A DNA stretch of 64,000 bases from Gilliamella sp. ESL0405 (GTDB lineage: Bacteria; Pseudomonadota; Gammaproteobacteria; Enterobacterales; Orbaceae). The stretch is taken from NCBI RefSeq assembly GCF_019469205.1, contig NZ_CP048265.1, positions 2,232,001 through 2,296,000 of the forward strand, given 5' to 3'. Every line of letters starts with the position of its first letter. The first letter of the stretch is position 1. Made by a program: the position numbers and the translations under genes. Under the pieces are notes generated by a model. That model did no database searches. It saw nothing but the letters and a program-made list of their open reading frames with translations, and was not told where the DNA came from. Below, piece by piece: positions 10,426 to 20,252 of the stretch.

Positions 10426-11349
10426 ATGCTAATTTACACATTAACCCTCAATACTGCAATTGATATGAATATACGTTGTGACGGACTCAATCCAAATTGT
10501 GTCAACCGCACTTCACTCACGCAATACAGTCCGAATGGTAAAGCCGTCAATGTTTCAATTGTATTACATAAATTTAACAAGCCAACTTGCGCATTGGGTT
10601 TCTTTGGTGGATTTTCCGGTAAATACATTGTTGATGAACTAACTAAAATGCAAATTCAAACAATTCCTTGTTTCATTGATGATATTACTCGCATCAATGT
10701 GTTTATCAATGACGGACAAAATGAATACAAATTAGTGGGTAAAGGACCGTTTGTTCCGGATGATAAAAAAGCTGAAATGTTAGCCTTGATTGAATCATTA
10801 ACAGCAGGTAGTTATTTAGTCATAAGCGGGAGTTTGCCAAATAATGTTGAACCAGAGTACTACCAAACAATTTTAGCTAAATGCAAAAACAAAAATATTC
10901 AGGTCATTTTAGATATTAGCCATCCAATACTCAGTAACTTGCTGAGCTATCAACCGCTACTAATCAAACCTAATGATGATGAATTAAAAGATATATTTGG
11001 TTTTGAATGTAAAACAACACAACAAGTTGTTTCGGCATTAGAGTCTGTTCACGCGAAAGGTGCGCAAAATATCTTATTAACTATGGGAGACAAAGGACTT
11101 TATTTTTCAAATGGAGAACACATTTGGTTTTGTAATTCTGTAGCCATAAAGCTGGTCAGTTCGGCCTGCGCAGGCGACTCATCACTTGCGGCATTTCTAA
11201 GCGAATGGCTGCCAGATCAAAACAACATTGCCACAGCAATGAAAAAGGCCTCTGCAACAGGTGCTAATGTTGCAGAATCCGACGGATTAGGCCTATTAGA
11301 TAAAATCAGTACTTATATGGATAAATTGGAAGTTACCCAAATCAAGTAA
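10426..11349 (+). CDS. 1-phosphofructokinase/tagatose-phosphate kinase family protein
   Basis: A 307-residue PfkB-type hexose phosphate kinase (FruK/LacC group). Features: TLNTAIDM at the N-terminus, SPNGKAVNVSIVL for sugar phosphate binding, ISGSLPNNV, KPNDDEL and the catalytic motif around Asp251. The usual GAGDS reads CAGDS here (Cys248), a change in the anion hole. The chosen start (10426) has a GAGG site and follows gatY by eight bases; the longer frame from 10399 would overlap gatY. Next to gatY it should make a 1,6-bisphosphate from the PTS product, either tagatose 1-phosphate or fructose 1-phosphate. Confidence 0.85.
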   Translation: MLIYTLTLNTAIDMNIRCDGLNPNCVNRTSLTQYSPNGKAVNVSIVLHKFNKPTCALGFFGGFSGKYIVDELTKMQIQTIPCFIDDITRINVFINDGQNEYKLVGKGPFVPDDKKAEMLALIESLTAGSYLVISGSLPNNVEPEYYQTILAKCKNKNIQVILDISHPILSNLLSYQPLLIKPNDDELKDIFGFECKTTQQVVSALESVHAKGAQNILLTMGDKGLYFSNGEHIWFCNSVAIKLVSSACAGDSSLAAFLSEWLPDQNNIATAMKKASATGANVAESDGLGLLDKISTYMDKLEVTQIK

Positions 11350-11360
11350 GGGAGATGACG

Positions 11361-12764
11361 ATGAAAAAAATATTAGCCGTAACAGGTTGCCCTACCGGTA
11401 TTGCACATACCTATATGGCAGAAGAAGCACTCAAATCAGCGGCGCAAAAAGCCGGGGTTGAGATTAAAGTCGAAACAAACGGTGCTGGCGGTATCGATAA
11501 TCTTATTACCGATGCTGATATTGCCGACGCAATTGGTGTTATTATTGCCGCAGATAAAGATGTCAATGCGGATCGTTTTAATGGATTACCCGTAATTGAA
11601 GTACCCGTTAAAGACGGCATTCACAAAGCAGCAGCATTAATTGAACAAATTTCCTCAGGCAATGTATCAATACGTAATGCAGATAAAGCAAGTATCAAAC
11701 AATCTAATTCTGCCAATCAAAGCGAAGTAAAAGAGTCTATTGGTCGCCAGATTTATAAACATTTAATGAGTGGCGTATCAAACATGCTGCCATTTGTTGT
11801 CGCAGGTGGTGTGCTGATTGCAATATCTTTTTTATGGGGTATCTATTCCGCTAACCCAGAAAATGAACAATATAATGAATTTGCCGCATTACTAATGAAA
11901 ATCGGTGGGCAAGCATTTGGTATTATGGTGCCTATTTTTACCGGTTTCTTAGCTTATTCAATTAGTGGTAGACCGGGAATGGTTGCCGGTTTTGTTGGTG
12001 GTTTAATTGCCAATATCACTGGAGCGGGATTCTTAGGTGGAATTATTGCCGGCTTCGCAGCAGGTTATTTAATGCTAGCTGTCAAAAAATTATTAGACGG
12101 CCTACCTCGTTCATTTGAAGGCTTAAAATCTATTTTTATAATGCCACTTATTGGTGTATTTGTGATTGGTAGCGGTATGTTTTTACTCGGTGAACCGATT
12201 GCCAGTATTAATAATGCCATGAAATCTTTCCTTGAATCATTACAATCTGCAAACCCTATTTTGTTAGGTGTTGTAATTGGTGCGATGTGTTCATTCGACT
12301 TTGGTGGACCAGTAAATAAAGCGGCCTATGTCACGGGTACAATGTTACTTGGTGAAGGTAATTTTTATTTTATGGCAGGCGTTTCAGCTGCTTGTATTGC
12401 CCCACCATTTGTTATTGCATTTTCAACCACAATATTTCGTGCTAAAGCCTTTAACGAAGAAGAAAGAGCAGCCGGTATTGTCAATTACGTTTTAGGATCG
12501 ACTCACATTACTGAAGGTGCAATTCCATTTGCCGCTAAAGACCCGTTACGAGTTATCCCTATTATGATGTTATCTTCAGCTATTGCATCGGTATTAACTT
12601 TTATCTGTCAAATTCAAGTGCCGGCTCCGCATGGAGGTTTTTTAGTCTTACCACTGGTCAATAAACCACTATTATGGGTAGGCTGTATTTTTGTTGGTGC
12701 ATTAGTCGGCGCAATTTTATTAGGCTTATTACGTATTCATGAAAAAAGAAAGAGCAATGAATAA
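11361..12764 (+). CDS. PTS fructose-family EIIBC component
   Basis: A 467-residue membrane permease. The N-terminal EIIB domain has the fructose-type phosphocysteine motif VTGCPTGIAHTYMAEEAL with Cys10; an acidic/Ser-rich linker near residues 105-130 leads to a fructose-type EIIC domain with about eight to ten hydrophobic segments (GRPGMVAGFVGGLIAN, FDFGGPVNKAAY, HITEGAIPF). It lacks the extra EIIB-prime domain of E. coli FruA. GGGAG lies six bases before the ATG at 11361; an ATG at 11355 is too close to it. With gatY downstream of uptake, D-tagatose is a plausible substrate, fructose an alternative. Confidence 0.9.
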   Translation: MKKILAVTGCPTGIAHTYMAEEALKSAAQKAGVEIKVETNGAGGIDNLITDADIADAIGVIIAADKDVNADRFNGLPVIEVPVKDGIHKAAALIEQISSGNVSIRNADKASIKQSNSANQSEVKESIGRQIYKHLMSGVSNMLPFVVAGGVLIAISFLWGIYSANPENEQYNEFAALLMKIGGQAFGIMVPIFTGFLAYSISGRPGMVAGFVGGLIANITGAGFLGGIIAGFAAGYLMLAVKKLLDGLPRSFEGLKSIFIMPLIGVFVIGSGMFLLGEPIASINNAMKSFLESLQSANPILLGVVIGAMCSFDFGGPVNKAAYVTGTMLLGEGNFYFMAGVSAACIAPPFVIAFSTTIFRAKAFNEEERAAGIVNYVLGSTHITEGAIPFAAKDPLRVIPIMMLSSAIASVLTFICQIQVPAPHGGFLVLPLVNKPLLWVGCIFVGALVGAILLGLLRIHEKRKSNE

Positions 12765-12782
12765 ATTCGCTAGGTAATCAAT

Positions 12783-12811
12783 TCGATATGCCGATTTTAT
12801 CGGTATATCGA
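12783..12811 (+). other. Intercistronic hairpin between EIIBC and EIIA genes
   Basis: A 13-bp inverted repeat (one G-T wobble) with a TTT loop fills most of the 66-base gap and has no T-tract. It looks like an mRNA processing or stability element rather than a terminator, since the next gene lies only 20 bases on. Confidence 0.6.
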
Positions 12812-12830
12812 CTCAAACAAGGAAGGAAAT

Positions 12831-13268
12831 ATGAGTAATTTAAAACTAACCCCCGAGGATATCGCCATTATTGAAGGTGCATACAGCAAACAACAAGCAA
12901 TTGAATTGGTGTCTAACAATATGATTCAAGCCGGATTCGTGGCGCAAGATTATACTCAAGCAATGCTTGACCGTGATTCACAAATCTCAACTTTTTTAGG
13001 AAATGGTATTGCTATCCCTCATGGGACAACAGAAAAGCGTGATAGTGTGCTAAAAACAGGATTGAAAGTTATCTACTTTCCGCAAGGTATCAATTGGGAT
13101 GAGGACAATAATACTGCATACGTTGTGATTGGTATTGCCGCTAAAGCGAATGAGCATTTAGATATATTACGTCAATTAACCCGAGCTGTGATTGCTGAAG
13201 ATACGCTTGAAAGAATCAAACAGGTTAAAACACCCGAAGATTTATTAGCGATTATTCAAGGCAACTAA
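12831..13268 (+). CDS. PTS mannitol/fructose-type EIIA protein
   Basis: A 145-residue stand-alone EIIA of the mannitol/fructose class that accepts phosphate from HPr and passes it to EIIB. The phosphorylated His is in GNGIAIPHGTTEKR (His64). The second half (VIYFPQGINWDEDNNTAYVV and IGIAAKANEHL) is closest to the EIIA domain of E. coli MtlA. AAGGAAGGAAAT gives a strong ribosome site. It completes an operon gatY-kinase-EIIBC-EIIA like the tag genes described beside gat genes in enteric bacteria. Confidence 0.92.
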   Translation: MSNLKLTPEDIAIIEGAYSKQQAIELVSNNMIQAGFVAQDYTQAMLDRDSQISTFLGNGIAIPHGTTEKRDSVLKTGLKVIYFPQGINWDEDNNTAYVVIGIAAKANEHLDILRQLTRAVIAEDTLERIKQVKTPEDLLAIIQGN

Positions 13269-13276
13269 TAGCCAAT

Positions 13277-13316
13277 AATCCCATGAGCGTAATTATTCAT
13301 ACTCATGGGATTTTTT
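13277..13316 (+). terminator. Rho-independent terminator of the gatY-PTS operon
   Basis: An 11-bp perfect stem (AATCCCATGAG / CTCATGGGATT) with a 14-base loop is followed by a run of six T, eight bases after the EIIA stop codon. Confidence 0.88.
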
Positions 13317-13424
13317 CGTCACATTTCAAATCGCTTATATTATTTAGTAACCGTTAAAGAAAATATTAAGCTTAAAAATGCCAATCTATACTAGGTTATT
13401 TGTTAACTCTCTTAAAGAAGATCG

Positions 13425-14540
13425 TTATTTTCTTTTCAACATAACACGCAAATCTTCACCAATCATTGCCACTGATTCAAATTGGAAATTTGGCGCCATA
13501 GATAACTGGTGTAAATTAGGTAATATACACATATCTTGTGCATGATGACCCAATAGTTTCGGTGCATAATAGATAATAAGTTCATCAACTAAATCTTGCT
13601 CTATTAAAGCTCCAGCTAAATGAGCCCCCGCTTCAACCCAAACGGAATTAATTTGATTGTCAGCCAATTGCTTGAATAATTGGGTTAAATCAATATGATT
13701 ATGGTTTGATGATTCAATGATTAACTGAGTATTTGGTTGATTAATGGCAATATCTTGTTTGCGGGCAACCCATGTCTCACCTGGCTGCTGAAAAATATTT
13801 TCATCGCCAGTTAGTTGGTTTTGACTATCAATAATAACGCGAACGGGTTGTCTGATGTTTTCCGGTAGATAGATCTGTTTAATATCGTTAGGCAAATCGG
13901 CATAGCGTATAGTGAGGCTAGCATTATCGGCTTGCACTGTTGCACGGGTGCTTAAAATACAACTTGCTTGCGCTCTAAATTGCTGAACATCTTGCCTTGC
14001 AGCTATCGATGTTATCCATTGACTTTCACCGGAAGCCATTGCGATCTTACCGTCTAAAGATGCGGCAAGTTTAAGTTGTACATAAGGTCGACCTGTTCGC
14101 ATGCGTTTTAAAAAGCCTTTATTAAGCGCTTCGGCTTGTTCGGTCAAAACACCTAATGTTACCAAAATTCCCGCATCAACCAACCGTTTTATGCCTTGAC
14201 CGGCAACGGTTGGATTAGGATCTTGCATCGCAATAACAACACGAGCCACTCCAGCTTTAATAAGAGCATCAGCACATGGTGGAGTTCGTCCATAATGGCT
14301 ACAGGGTTCTAACGTGACATAAACAGTTGCACCTTGCGCCGCTTTGCCCGCCATTTTTAGCGCATACACTTCGGCGTGTGGCTGCCCTGCTTTAAAGTGG
14401 TAGCCTTTACCAATAATCTGATCGTGTTTAACGATAACGCAACCGACATTTGGATTAGGTGTCGTTGTAAAGCGCCCGAGCTTAGCAAGTTCGATAGCTT
14501 GTTGCATGTAATGCTGATCTTTATCGCTCATAAGTGTCAT
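13425..14540 (-). CDS. ribD: Bifunctional riboflavin deaminase/reductase RibD
   Basis: A 371-residue bifunctional enzyme for two steps of riboflavin synthesis. The N-terminal cytidine-deaminase-like domain carries the zinc motif HAE (QPHAEVYAL) and PCSHYGRTPPC; the C-terminal reductase domain (about 150-371) has LAASLDGKIA and SVWVEAGAHLAGALI. Full length. It starts eight bases after nrdR, as in E. coli. The first three codons (MTL) may be extra; a second ATG at 14531 is equally plausible and neither has a strong ribosome site. Confidence 0.96.
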   Translation of the reverse strand: MTLMSDKDQHYMQQAIELAKLGRFTTTPNPNVGCVIVKHDQIIGKGYHFKAGQPHAEVYALKMAGKAAQGATVYVTLEPCSHYGRTPPCADALIKAGVARVVIAMQDPNPTVAGQGIKRLVDAGILVTLGVLTEQAEALNKGFLKRMRTGRPYVQLKLAASLDGKIAMASGESQWITSIAARQDVQQFRAQASCILSTRATVQADNASLTIRYADLPNDIKQIYLPENIRQPVRVIIDSQNQLTGDENIFQQPGETWVARKQDIAINQPNTQLIIESSNHNHIDLTQLFKQLADNQINSVWVEAGAHLAGALIEQDLVDELIIYYAPKLLGHHAQDMCILPNLHQLSMAPNFQFESVAMIGEDLRVMLKRK

Positions 14541-14548
14541 ATTGCAGT

Positions 14549-15001
14549 TTATTTCTGTTGTAACTTGGCAATTTCATTACTAAATTGTTCAATATCATCA
14601 AAGCTAAAGTAGACAGAAGCAAAACGGATATAAGCCACTTTATCAAGACTTTTTAGCTCTTCAATCACATAATCACCGATCAATTTAGCTGGAATTTCAC
14701 GTTCGCCAGTTGCACGCAGTTTTGATTTTATACGGGTTATTGCATCTTCAATTGCATCAAAACTTACCGGGCGTTTTTCCAATGCTCGTTTGATACCATT
14801 ACGTAATTTATCTTCATCAAATGGCTCACGAACTTTATTGCTTTTGATGACATTCGGCATAATTAATTCAGCTACTTCAAATGTGGTAAAACGTTCATTA
14901 CATACCACACATTGCCGACGACGACGCACCTGAAATCCTTCACCGACCAGGCGTGAATCAATCACCTTGGTATCATCTGCATTACAAAACGGACAGTACA
15001 T
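14549..15001 (-). CDS. nrdR: Ribonucleotide reductase transcriptional repressor NrdR
   Basis: A 150-residue repressor of ribonucleotide reductase genes. The N-terminal zinc ribbon has Cys3, Cys6, Cys31 and Cys34 with the basic RRRRQC patch; the following ATP-cone domain (about 46-136) begins [17 protein letters not shown] and senses ATP/dATP. Length equals the E. coli protein. It is immediately upstream of ribD, the conserved nrdR-ribD order. Confidence 0.97.
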   Translation of the reverse strand: MYCPFCNADDTKVIDSRLVGEGFQVRRRRQCVVCNERFTTFEVAELIMPNVIKSNKVREPFDEDKLRNGIKRALEKRPVSFDAIEDAITRIKSKLRATGEREIPAKLIGDYVIEELKSLDKVAYIRFASVYFSFDDIEQFSNEIAKLQQK

Positions 15002-15124
15002 AATAATATCCTTATAATGACATAATTGGCATTACAATAGCTGAAAATATAGATTTAAACAAGATTTCAGTTATCTAATGCACATCACATTAGTTTATTC
15101 AACTTTTGTTTGAATGGTGATAAT

Positions 15125-15150
15125 AAAAAAACGCCGCTAAATTAGCGGCG
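15125..15150 (-). terminator. Rho-independent terminator of thrABC
   Basis: A GC-rich stem (CGCCGCT / AGCGGCG, extendable by two A-T pairs) followed on the minus strand by seven T, starting 13 bases after the thrC stop codon. Confidence 0.9.
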
Positions 15151-15163
15151 ATCTCAGAGTAAT

Positions 15164-16453
15164 CTACCAATCTAACTTAATTAGAAAATCGCGTAATTTG
15201 GTAAAATCATCGGACATATAATGCGAAAGTAATGGCATATCAGCACGCTCAGCAAGTTCTTTCGGTAGTGGTATTGATTTCCCCAAAATCTCTTCCACAA
15301 CCTCTTTAAATTTAGCCGGGTGCGCTGTACCTAAAAATAAACCATATTCACCTTCTTGCAGCTGGTCACGAAGTACACGATAAGCAATGGCGCCATGTGG
15401 CTCAGAGAGATAACCTTTTTGGGCTAATTCACGGACACTTTGTTTGGAAACCTCATCGGAAACGGCAGCGTGTCCTAATGATTTTAACACCCAGTTTTCT
15501 CTTTTGTAGATTTCTTCAATCCGAGGCCAATTGTTTGGTTGGCTCACATCCATAGCGTTAGACAAAGTTGCCACAGTAGCATGAGGTTCCCATTTACCCG
15601 TGTCTAAATAGCGTGGAACAGTATCATTAGCATTGGTGGCAGCAATAAAACGTTTAACTGGTAATCCCATGGTTTTCGCCAATAAGCCTGCGGTTAAGTC
15701 GCCAAAATTACCACTTGGCACCGAAATAACTAACTGCTCACGCTGTTTTGTTGTTAACTGAGCATACGCTTCAAAATAATAACAAATTTGCGCTAATAAT
15801 CGACTGATATTGATAGAGTTAGCTGAGTTTAACCCTATAGCTGATTTTAATGCTTCATCATCGAACGCTTGTTTAACTAATGACTGGCAAGCATCAAAAT
15901 CGCTTTGAATTGCGATTGTATGAATATTATCACCGAGGGTACAAAATAGTTTCTCTTGAAGTGGGCTGATTTTGCCTTCAGGGTATAAAATAACGACCCG
16001 AATATTTGGTAAATGATAAAATGCATGGGCAACTGCCGCACCGGTATCGCCAGAAGTGGCGGTTAAAATAGTGATTTTTTTATCGGCAGCTACTTGAACT
16101 AAGGCTTGCGCCATAAAACGCCCACCAAAATCTTTAAATGCTAAGGTAGGACCATGGTAGAGTTCCAACGTTCCGATATCTTCTTCAACTGATTTGACTG
16201 GTGCAGGAAACTCAAAGGCATTTTTGACTAATCGTTGCATATCTTCATGACTAATTTCATCGCCAATAAAAGCAGATAAAATTTTGGCACTTCGAGTAAC
16301 AAAATCAAGTTTTAACAGAGACTCAATTTCATTAGCTGAGAATTTAGGTAATTGCTCAGGGAAAAATAGACCTTGATTTTTTCCTAGCCCTTGCTCAACC
16401 GCTTGGGCAAAACTAACTTGCTGACTGTGATCTTTTAAGTTATACAATTTCAT
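15164..16453 (-). CDS. thrC: Threonine synthase
   Basis: A 429-residue PLP enzyme converting O-phosphohomoserine to threonine, the last step of the pathway. Motifs: YHGPTLAFKDFGGRFMAQ with the PLP Lys, ATSGDTGAAVAHAF, VSVPSGNFGDLTAGLLAK, and SEPHGAIAYRVL. Length matches E. coli (428). It is the last gene of thrLABC. A 112-base gap separates it from thrB, wider than the near-abutting arrangement in E. coli; no extra ORF is seen in that gap. Confidence 0.97.
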   Translation of the reverse strand: MKLYNLKDHSQQVSFAQAVEQGLGKNQGLFFPEQLPKFSANEIESLLKLDFVTRSAKILSAFIGDEISHEDMQRLVKNAFEFPAPVKSVEEDIGTLELYHGPTLAFKDFGGRFMAQALVQVAADKKITILTATSGDTGAAVAHAFYHLPNIRVVILYPEGKISPLQEKLFCTLGDNIHTIAIQSDFDACQSLVKQAFDDEALKSAIGLNSANSINISRLLAQICYYFEAYAQLTTKQREQLVISVPSGNFGDLTAGLLAKTMGLPVKRFIAATNANDTVPRYLDTGKWEPHATVATLSNAMDVSQPNNWPRIEEIYKRENWVLKSLGHAAVSDEVSKQSVRELAQKGYLSEPHGAIAYRVLRDQLQEGEYGLFLGTAHPAKFKEVVEEILGKSIPLPKELAERADMPLLSHYMSDDFTKLRDFLIKLDW

Positions 16454-16565
16454 AATATGTTCCGATTATCTTTATACTTTAATTGTGGGTTGTTTGGGAT
16501 TTCAACTTCACCAAAAACCATTGGAATCTTTTAATTTCACTAATATTTTGTTTTCTTAATCAAGC

Positions 16566-17504
16566 TTAAATAACTCTTGCACCTTGCGTATCGATTTTAC
16601 AAATATGTGTAAAACCTTCATCATTTTGCAAATAGTCACTTTTCAGTAATGATTCTACTTGCTCAGCTGTATCAAGATTATCCGTAATGACAAACATGGT
16701 TGGTCCTGAGCCGGAAATACCCGAAGCAAGTGCACCAAGTTGTTTCACCCGTTTTTGTGTTTCATCAAAGTTTGGTAATAATTGTTTACGGTAAGGCTCG
16801 GCAATGTTATCCACTAACATCGCGGCGGCCAATTTTGGTTGCTGAGTATAACAGGCATGTAAAAAACCACCGACATAACGACCATGCGCAACACAATCTG
16901 CTTTTTGATACTGAGCAGGTAATATGGCTCGTGCTTCTGCTGTCGATACTTTAATGCCGGGATAAGCCATTACCCAATACCAATTTTCAAAATGTGGAAT
17001 GGTTTGGCTAATGATGCCCATTTCATCAAGGATAAATTGCATGCCACCTAAGTAACAAGGCGCAACATTATCATAATGCACACTACCGGATATCCGTCCT
17101 TCAAGTTCCCCCATCATTGAAAGCATTTCAAACTCATTAAAAGGTTTATCGAAAAACGTATTTAAAGCAACAAATGCCCCGACAACAGAACAAGCACTCG
17201 ACCCCAATCCAGAACCAATTGGCATATTTTTTTCAAGTGTGATGCTCACCGGCAACGTTTTCCCCATTGCTTTACAAAAACGCTGCCAACATTGATAAAC
17301 AATATTGTATTTAGGATCACGAGGCAGTTTTTTTACAAATTGCCCTTTGCTAATCAAATTAAATTCATTAGCCGATTCAACCGTTATACAATCCCCAAGC
17401 ATTGCTCCACTAATCGGATTAATGGCAGCACCTAAAATATCAAAACCAACACTAATATTAGCCATTGATGCAGGTGCGTAGACAGTTATAGATTTATGGC
17501 TCAT
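16566..17504 (-). CDS. thrB: Homoserine kinase
   Basis: A 312-residue GHMP-family kinase that phosphorylates homoserine. The ATP-binding motif is [17 protein letters not shown] (near residues 95-112), and the C-terminal [12 protein letters not shown] is the third GHMP motif. Its ATG follows the thrA stop codon directly (TAA then ATG), so translation is coupled. Full length for the family. Confidence 0.97.
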   Translation of the reverse strand: MSHKSITVYAPASMANISVGFDILGAAINPISGAMLGDCITVESANEFNLISKGQFVKKLPRDPKYNIVYQCWQRFCKAMGKTLPVSITLEKNMPIGSGLGSSACSVVGAFVALNTFFDKPFNEFEMLSMMGELEGRISGSVHYDNVAPCYLGGMQFILDEMGIISQTIPHFENWYWVMAYPGIKVSTAEARAILPAQYQKADCVAHGRYVGGFLHACYTQQPKLAAAMLVDNIAEPYRKQLLPNFDETQKRVKQLGALASGISGSGPTMFVITDNLDTAEQVESLLKSDYLQNDEGFTHICKIDTQGARVI

Positions 17505-19961
17505 TTATCCTCCAATTTTACCTGATGTTGTACGTAAAATATCCGCAAAAACACCTGCTGCGGTAACATCATTGCCAGCACCATAGCCACGTAAAACCAG
17601 TGGAATTGGTTGATAATATCTTGTATAAAATGCCAATGCATTTTCGCCATTTTTGACTTTATAAAGAGGATCTTCACTATCCACCGCTTCAATCTTAACG
17701 CTACATTGATTACCATCAATACTGCCTACATAACGTAATACTTTTCCCTCTTTGGCTGCCTGCTCAGATTTTGCTTTAAACTGAGCATCGAGCTGAGGTA
17801 ATTTTGCCATAAATTCATCAATGCTACCTTGCGCATACTCTGCAGGTAAAACAGATTCGACATTGATTTGATCAAGTTCTAACTGTAATCCTGCTTCTCG
17901 CGCTAGAATTAACAATTTTCTTGCCACATCGGTGCCCGATAAATCATCACGTGGATCAGGCTCTGTAAAACCTTTTTCCTTAGCTAATTTGGTAGCTTCA
18001 GACAATGACATCCCTTCGTCAAGCTTACCGAAAATAAACGATAATGACCCAGATAAGATACCTGAGAACTTAATCAATTCATCACCAGCGTTAAGTAAAT
18101 TTTGTAGATTTTCAATAACCGGTAAACCAGCACCTACATTGGTATCATATTGGAACTTACGCTTACTTTTTGCCGCTTCTTGACGTAAGCGTAAATAGTA
18201 AGCCATGGAGCTGGTATTGGCTTTTTTATTAGGGGTGACAACATGAAAACCGTTTGCTAAAAAATCAGCATACTTATCGGAAACTTCATTACTGGAAGTA
18301 CAATCAACTAAAATAGGATTTAGTAATCGATTATTTTTCGCAAACTCTATAATACTGTCTAATGTATAAGGTATTTGACTCTGTTTTATCTGCTCACGCC
18401 AATTGGTCAAATCAATACCATCACGATTAAGTACGCTATGTTTAGAGTTGAATAAACCACAGACACGCAGATCGACCTGTTTGTTTTTGAGCCATTGTTG
18501 TTGGCGACCAATTTGATCAACTAAGGCACCGCCAACACCACCAACACCCACCACAAAAACATCTAACATTTTATCGGTGCCAAATAACATTTGATGAGTG
18601 ACCCGAACGCCCATTACCGCCACATCATTATCGACAACAACTGAAATAGAACGCTCAGAAGACCCCTGCGCTATAGCAACGATATTAATGTTTGCTCGAG
18701 CTAATGCGGTAAAGAAATTAGCCGACAGACCACGCAACGTGCGCATTCCGTCACCCACGACGGAGATGATAGCTAGTTTATCAATCACCTCAATTGGCTC
18801 AAGTAAACCGTCTTTAAGCTCTAAATAAAATTCATCACTTAATGCTTCTTCCGCTCGATATAGCTCAGTTTGTGGAATGCAAAAACTGATGCTATATTCG
18901 GATGATGATTGGGTAATAAGTACAACAGAAATACCCGCATAGGACATGGCTGAAAAAACACGGGCTGACATGCCAACCATACCTTTTAATCCTGGTCCGG
19001 ATACATTAATCATTGCCATATTGTTGAGATTAGTTATACCTTTTACCGGTGTTGTTGAATCAACAACATTTGCCCCAATTAATGTACCGGGTGCATCAGG
19101 ATTGTTGGTATTTTTAATTAAACAAGGAATTTGGAACTGAGCTATCGGTAAGATTGTTCTTGGATGAAGCACCTTAGCACCAAAATAAGAAAGCTCCATT
19201 GCTTCTTGATAAGACATTGTTTTTAATAATTTAGCATCAGGCACAATGCGAGGATCACAAGTGTAAACGCCATCAACATCTGTCCAAATTTCGCAGCAGC
19301 TTGCCCGTAAACATGCAGCCAACACGGATGCTGAATAGTCTGAACCATTACGACCAAGCACGACTAATTCACCTTTGTCATTACCCGCTGTAAAACCAGC
19401 CATTAAGATAATATTTTCAGGTGGAATATGCATTTCACTAATTCGATGTGATGACTCAACAATATCGACAGTCGATTCAAGGTAATCGCCTTGAGCAATT
19501 AACATTGTAACCGGATTGATGACCGTTACGGCATGACCTTTTGCTATTAATAACTGTTGCATAATAGCAATGGAAAGTTTTTCACCACGACAAATGATTG
19601 AAGCATTAATACTGTCAGGGCACTGACCTAATAGCCCAATCCCTTCTAGCAACTGTTTGAGATTATTAAGCTCATTGAGTGCAAACCGTTTCATTTCGTC
19701 ATAGGCAAAATTAGGTACTGCTTTTGAGATACCTTCTAATAGATCGGCAAAAATTTTCTCTGCATCATAAATGTTAGTTTCAACATCCTGCCCTGCGACC
19801 GTTTTTTCGACCATTGCAACCAAATGATTGGTAATTTTAGCGGGTGCCGATAAAACAGTTGCTGTCTGCTCTTGCTTTGCATTATTTTCAATAATCTCTG
19901 CAACACGCAAAAAACGTTCTGCGTTAGCGACAGATGTACCTCCAAATTTTAAAACTTTCAT
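17505..19961 (-). CDS. thrA: Bifunctional aspartokinase I/homoserine dehydrogenase I
   Basis: An 818-residue fusion enzyme catalysing the first and third steps towards threonine. N-terminal aspartokinase: [13 protein letters not shown] and the [13 protein letters not shown] and [12 protein letters not shown] blocks; two central ACT-type regulatory domains (about 310-460; [33 protein letters not shown]); C-terminal homoserine dehydrogenase with [16 protein letters not shown] and the [15 protein letters not shown] block. Length is close to E. coli ThrA (820). Threonine feedback inhibition is expected for this type. Expression is probably set by the thrL attenuator upstream. Confidence 0.98.
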   Translation of the reverse strand: MKVLKFGGTSVANAERFLRVAEIIENNAKQEQTATVLSAPAKITNHLVAMVEKTVAGQDVETNIYDAEKIFADLLEGISKAVPNFAYDEMKRFALNELNNLKQLLEGIGLLGQCPDSINASIICRGEKLSIAIMQQLLIAKGHAVTVINPVTMLIAQGDYLESTVDIVESSHRISEMHIPPENIILMAGFTAGNDKGELVVLGRNGSDYSASVLAACLRASCCEIWTDVDGVYTCDPRIVPDAKLLKTMSYQEAMELSYFGAKVLHPRTILPIAQFQIPCLIKNTNNPDAPGTLIGANVVDSTTPVKGITNLNNMAMINVSGPGLKGMVGMSARVFSAMSYAGISVVLITQSSSEYSISFCIPQTELYRAEEALSDEFYLELKDGLLEPIEVIDKLAIISVVGDGMRTLRGLSANFFTALARANINIVAIAQGSSERSISVVVDNDVAVMGVRVTHQMLFGTDKMLDVFVVGVGGVGGALVDQIGRQQQWLKNKQVDLRVCGLFNSKHSVLNRDGIDLTNWREQIKQSQIPYTLDSIIEFAKNNRLLNPILVDCTSSNEVSDKYADFLANGFHVVTPNKKANTSSMAYYLRLRQEAAKSKRKFQYDTNVGAGLPVIENLQNLLNAGDELIKFSGILSGSLSFIFGKLDEGMSLSEATKLAKEKGFTEPDPRDDLSGTDVARKLLILAREAGLQLELDQINVESVLPAEYAQGSIDEFMAKLPQLDAQFKAKSEQAAKEGKVLRYVGSIDGNQCSVKIEAVDSEDPLYKVKNGENALAFYTRYYQPIPLVLRGYGAGNDVTAAGVFADILRTTSGKIGG

Positions 19962-20057
19962 ATCACACCTTTACTTATTATCCTAATTTATGCCAGTTCT
20001 TATTCAAAATATTAGTTTGTAACTTTTAAGATTTTGAACCTATTTTGTATATAAAGT

Positions 20058-20086
20058 AAAAAACCCGCCTTTTTTGGCGGGTTTTT
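20058..20086 (-). promoter_or_regulatory. thr operon attenuator (terminator with competing antiterminator arm)
   Basis: A 9-bp stem (AAACCCGCC / GGCGGGTTT) with a 6-base loop and a T6 tail lies between the thrL stop codon and thrA. The leader contains a second GGCGGGTT near 20109-20116, covering the end of thrL, that can pair with the same AACCCGCC arm and disrupt the terminator. This is the layout of ribosome-mediated transcription attenuation. Confidence 0.88.
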
Positions 20087-20105
20087 CAATATTTTTAAGG
20101 AAAAA

Positions 20106-20177
20106 TCAACCCGCCCTATATTTAATAATAGTGCCTGTGGTGCCAATCATGCTAATAATGGTCATGATAATGTTCAT
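20106..20177 (-). CDS. thrL: thr operon leader peptide ThrL
   Basis: A 23-codon ORF not obvious from length alone. It starts MNIIMTIISMIGTTG and ends RAG, with four Thr and seven Ile codons, the two amino acids that control the E. coli thr operon; E. coli ThrL also ends in GAG after a Thr/Ile-rich stretch. A good ribosome site (AAGGA) lies eight bases before the ATG. It precedes the attenuator hairpin and thrA. When charged tRNA-Thr or tRNA-Ile is scarce, ribosome stalling should favour the antiterminator. Confidence 0.9.
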   Translation of the reverse strand: MNIIMTIISMIGTTGTIIKYRAG

Positions 20178-20211
20178 TATTTTTCCTTGAATAAAATTCT
20201 ATATTAAACTT

Positions 20212-20246
20212 AAAACAAAACAGCCCGACATTTTCATGTCAGGCTG
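20212..20246 (-). terminator. Rho-independent terminator of the 109-residue hypothetical gene
   Basis: An 11-bp stem (CAGCCTGACAT / ATGTCGGGCTG with one G-U pair) capped by a GAAA tetraloop and followed by TTTTGTTTT on the minus strand, six bases after the stop codon of the upstream gene. Confidence 0.9.
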
Positions 20247-20252
20247 TATTAA

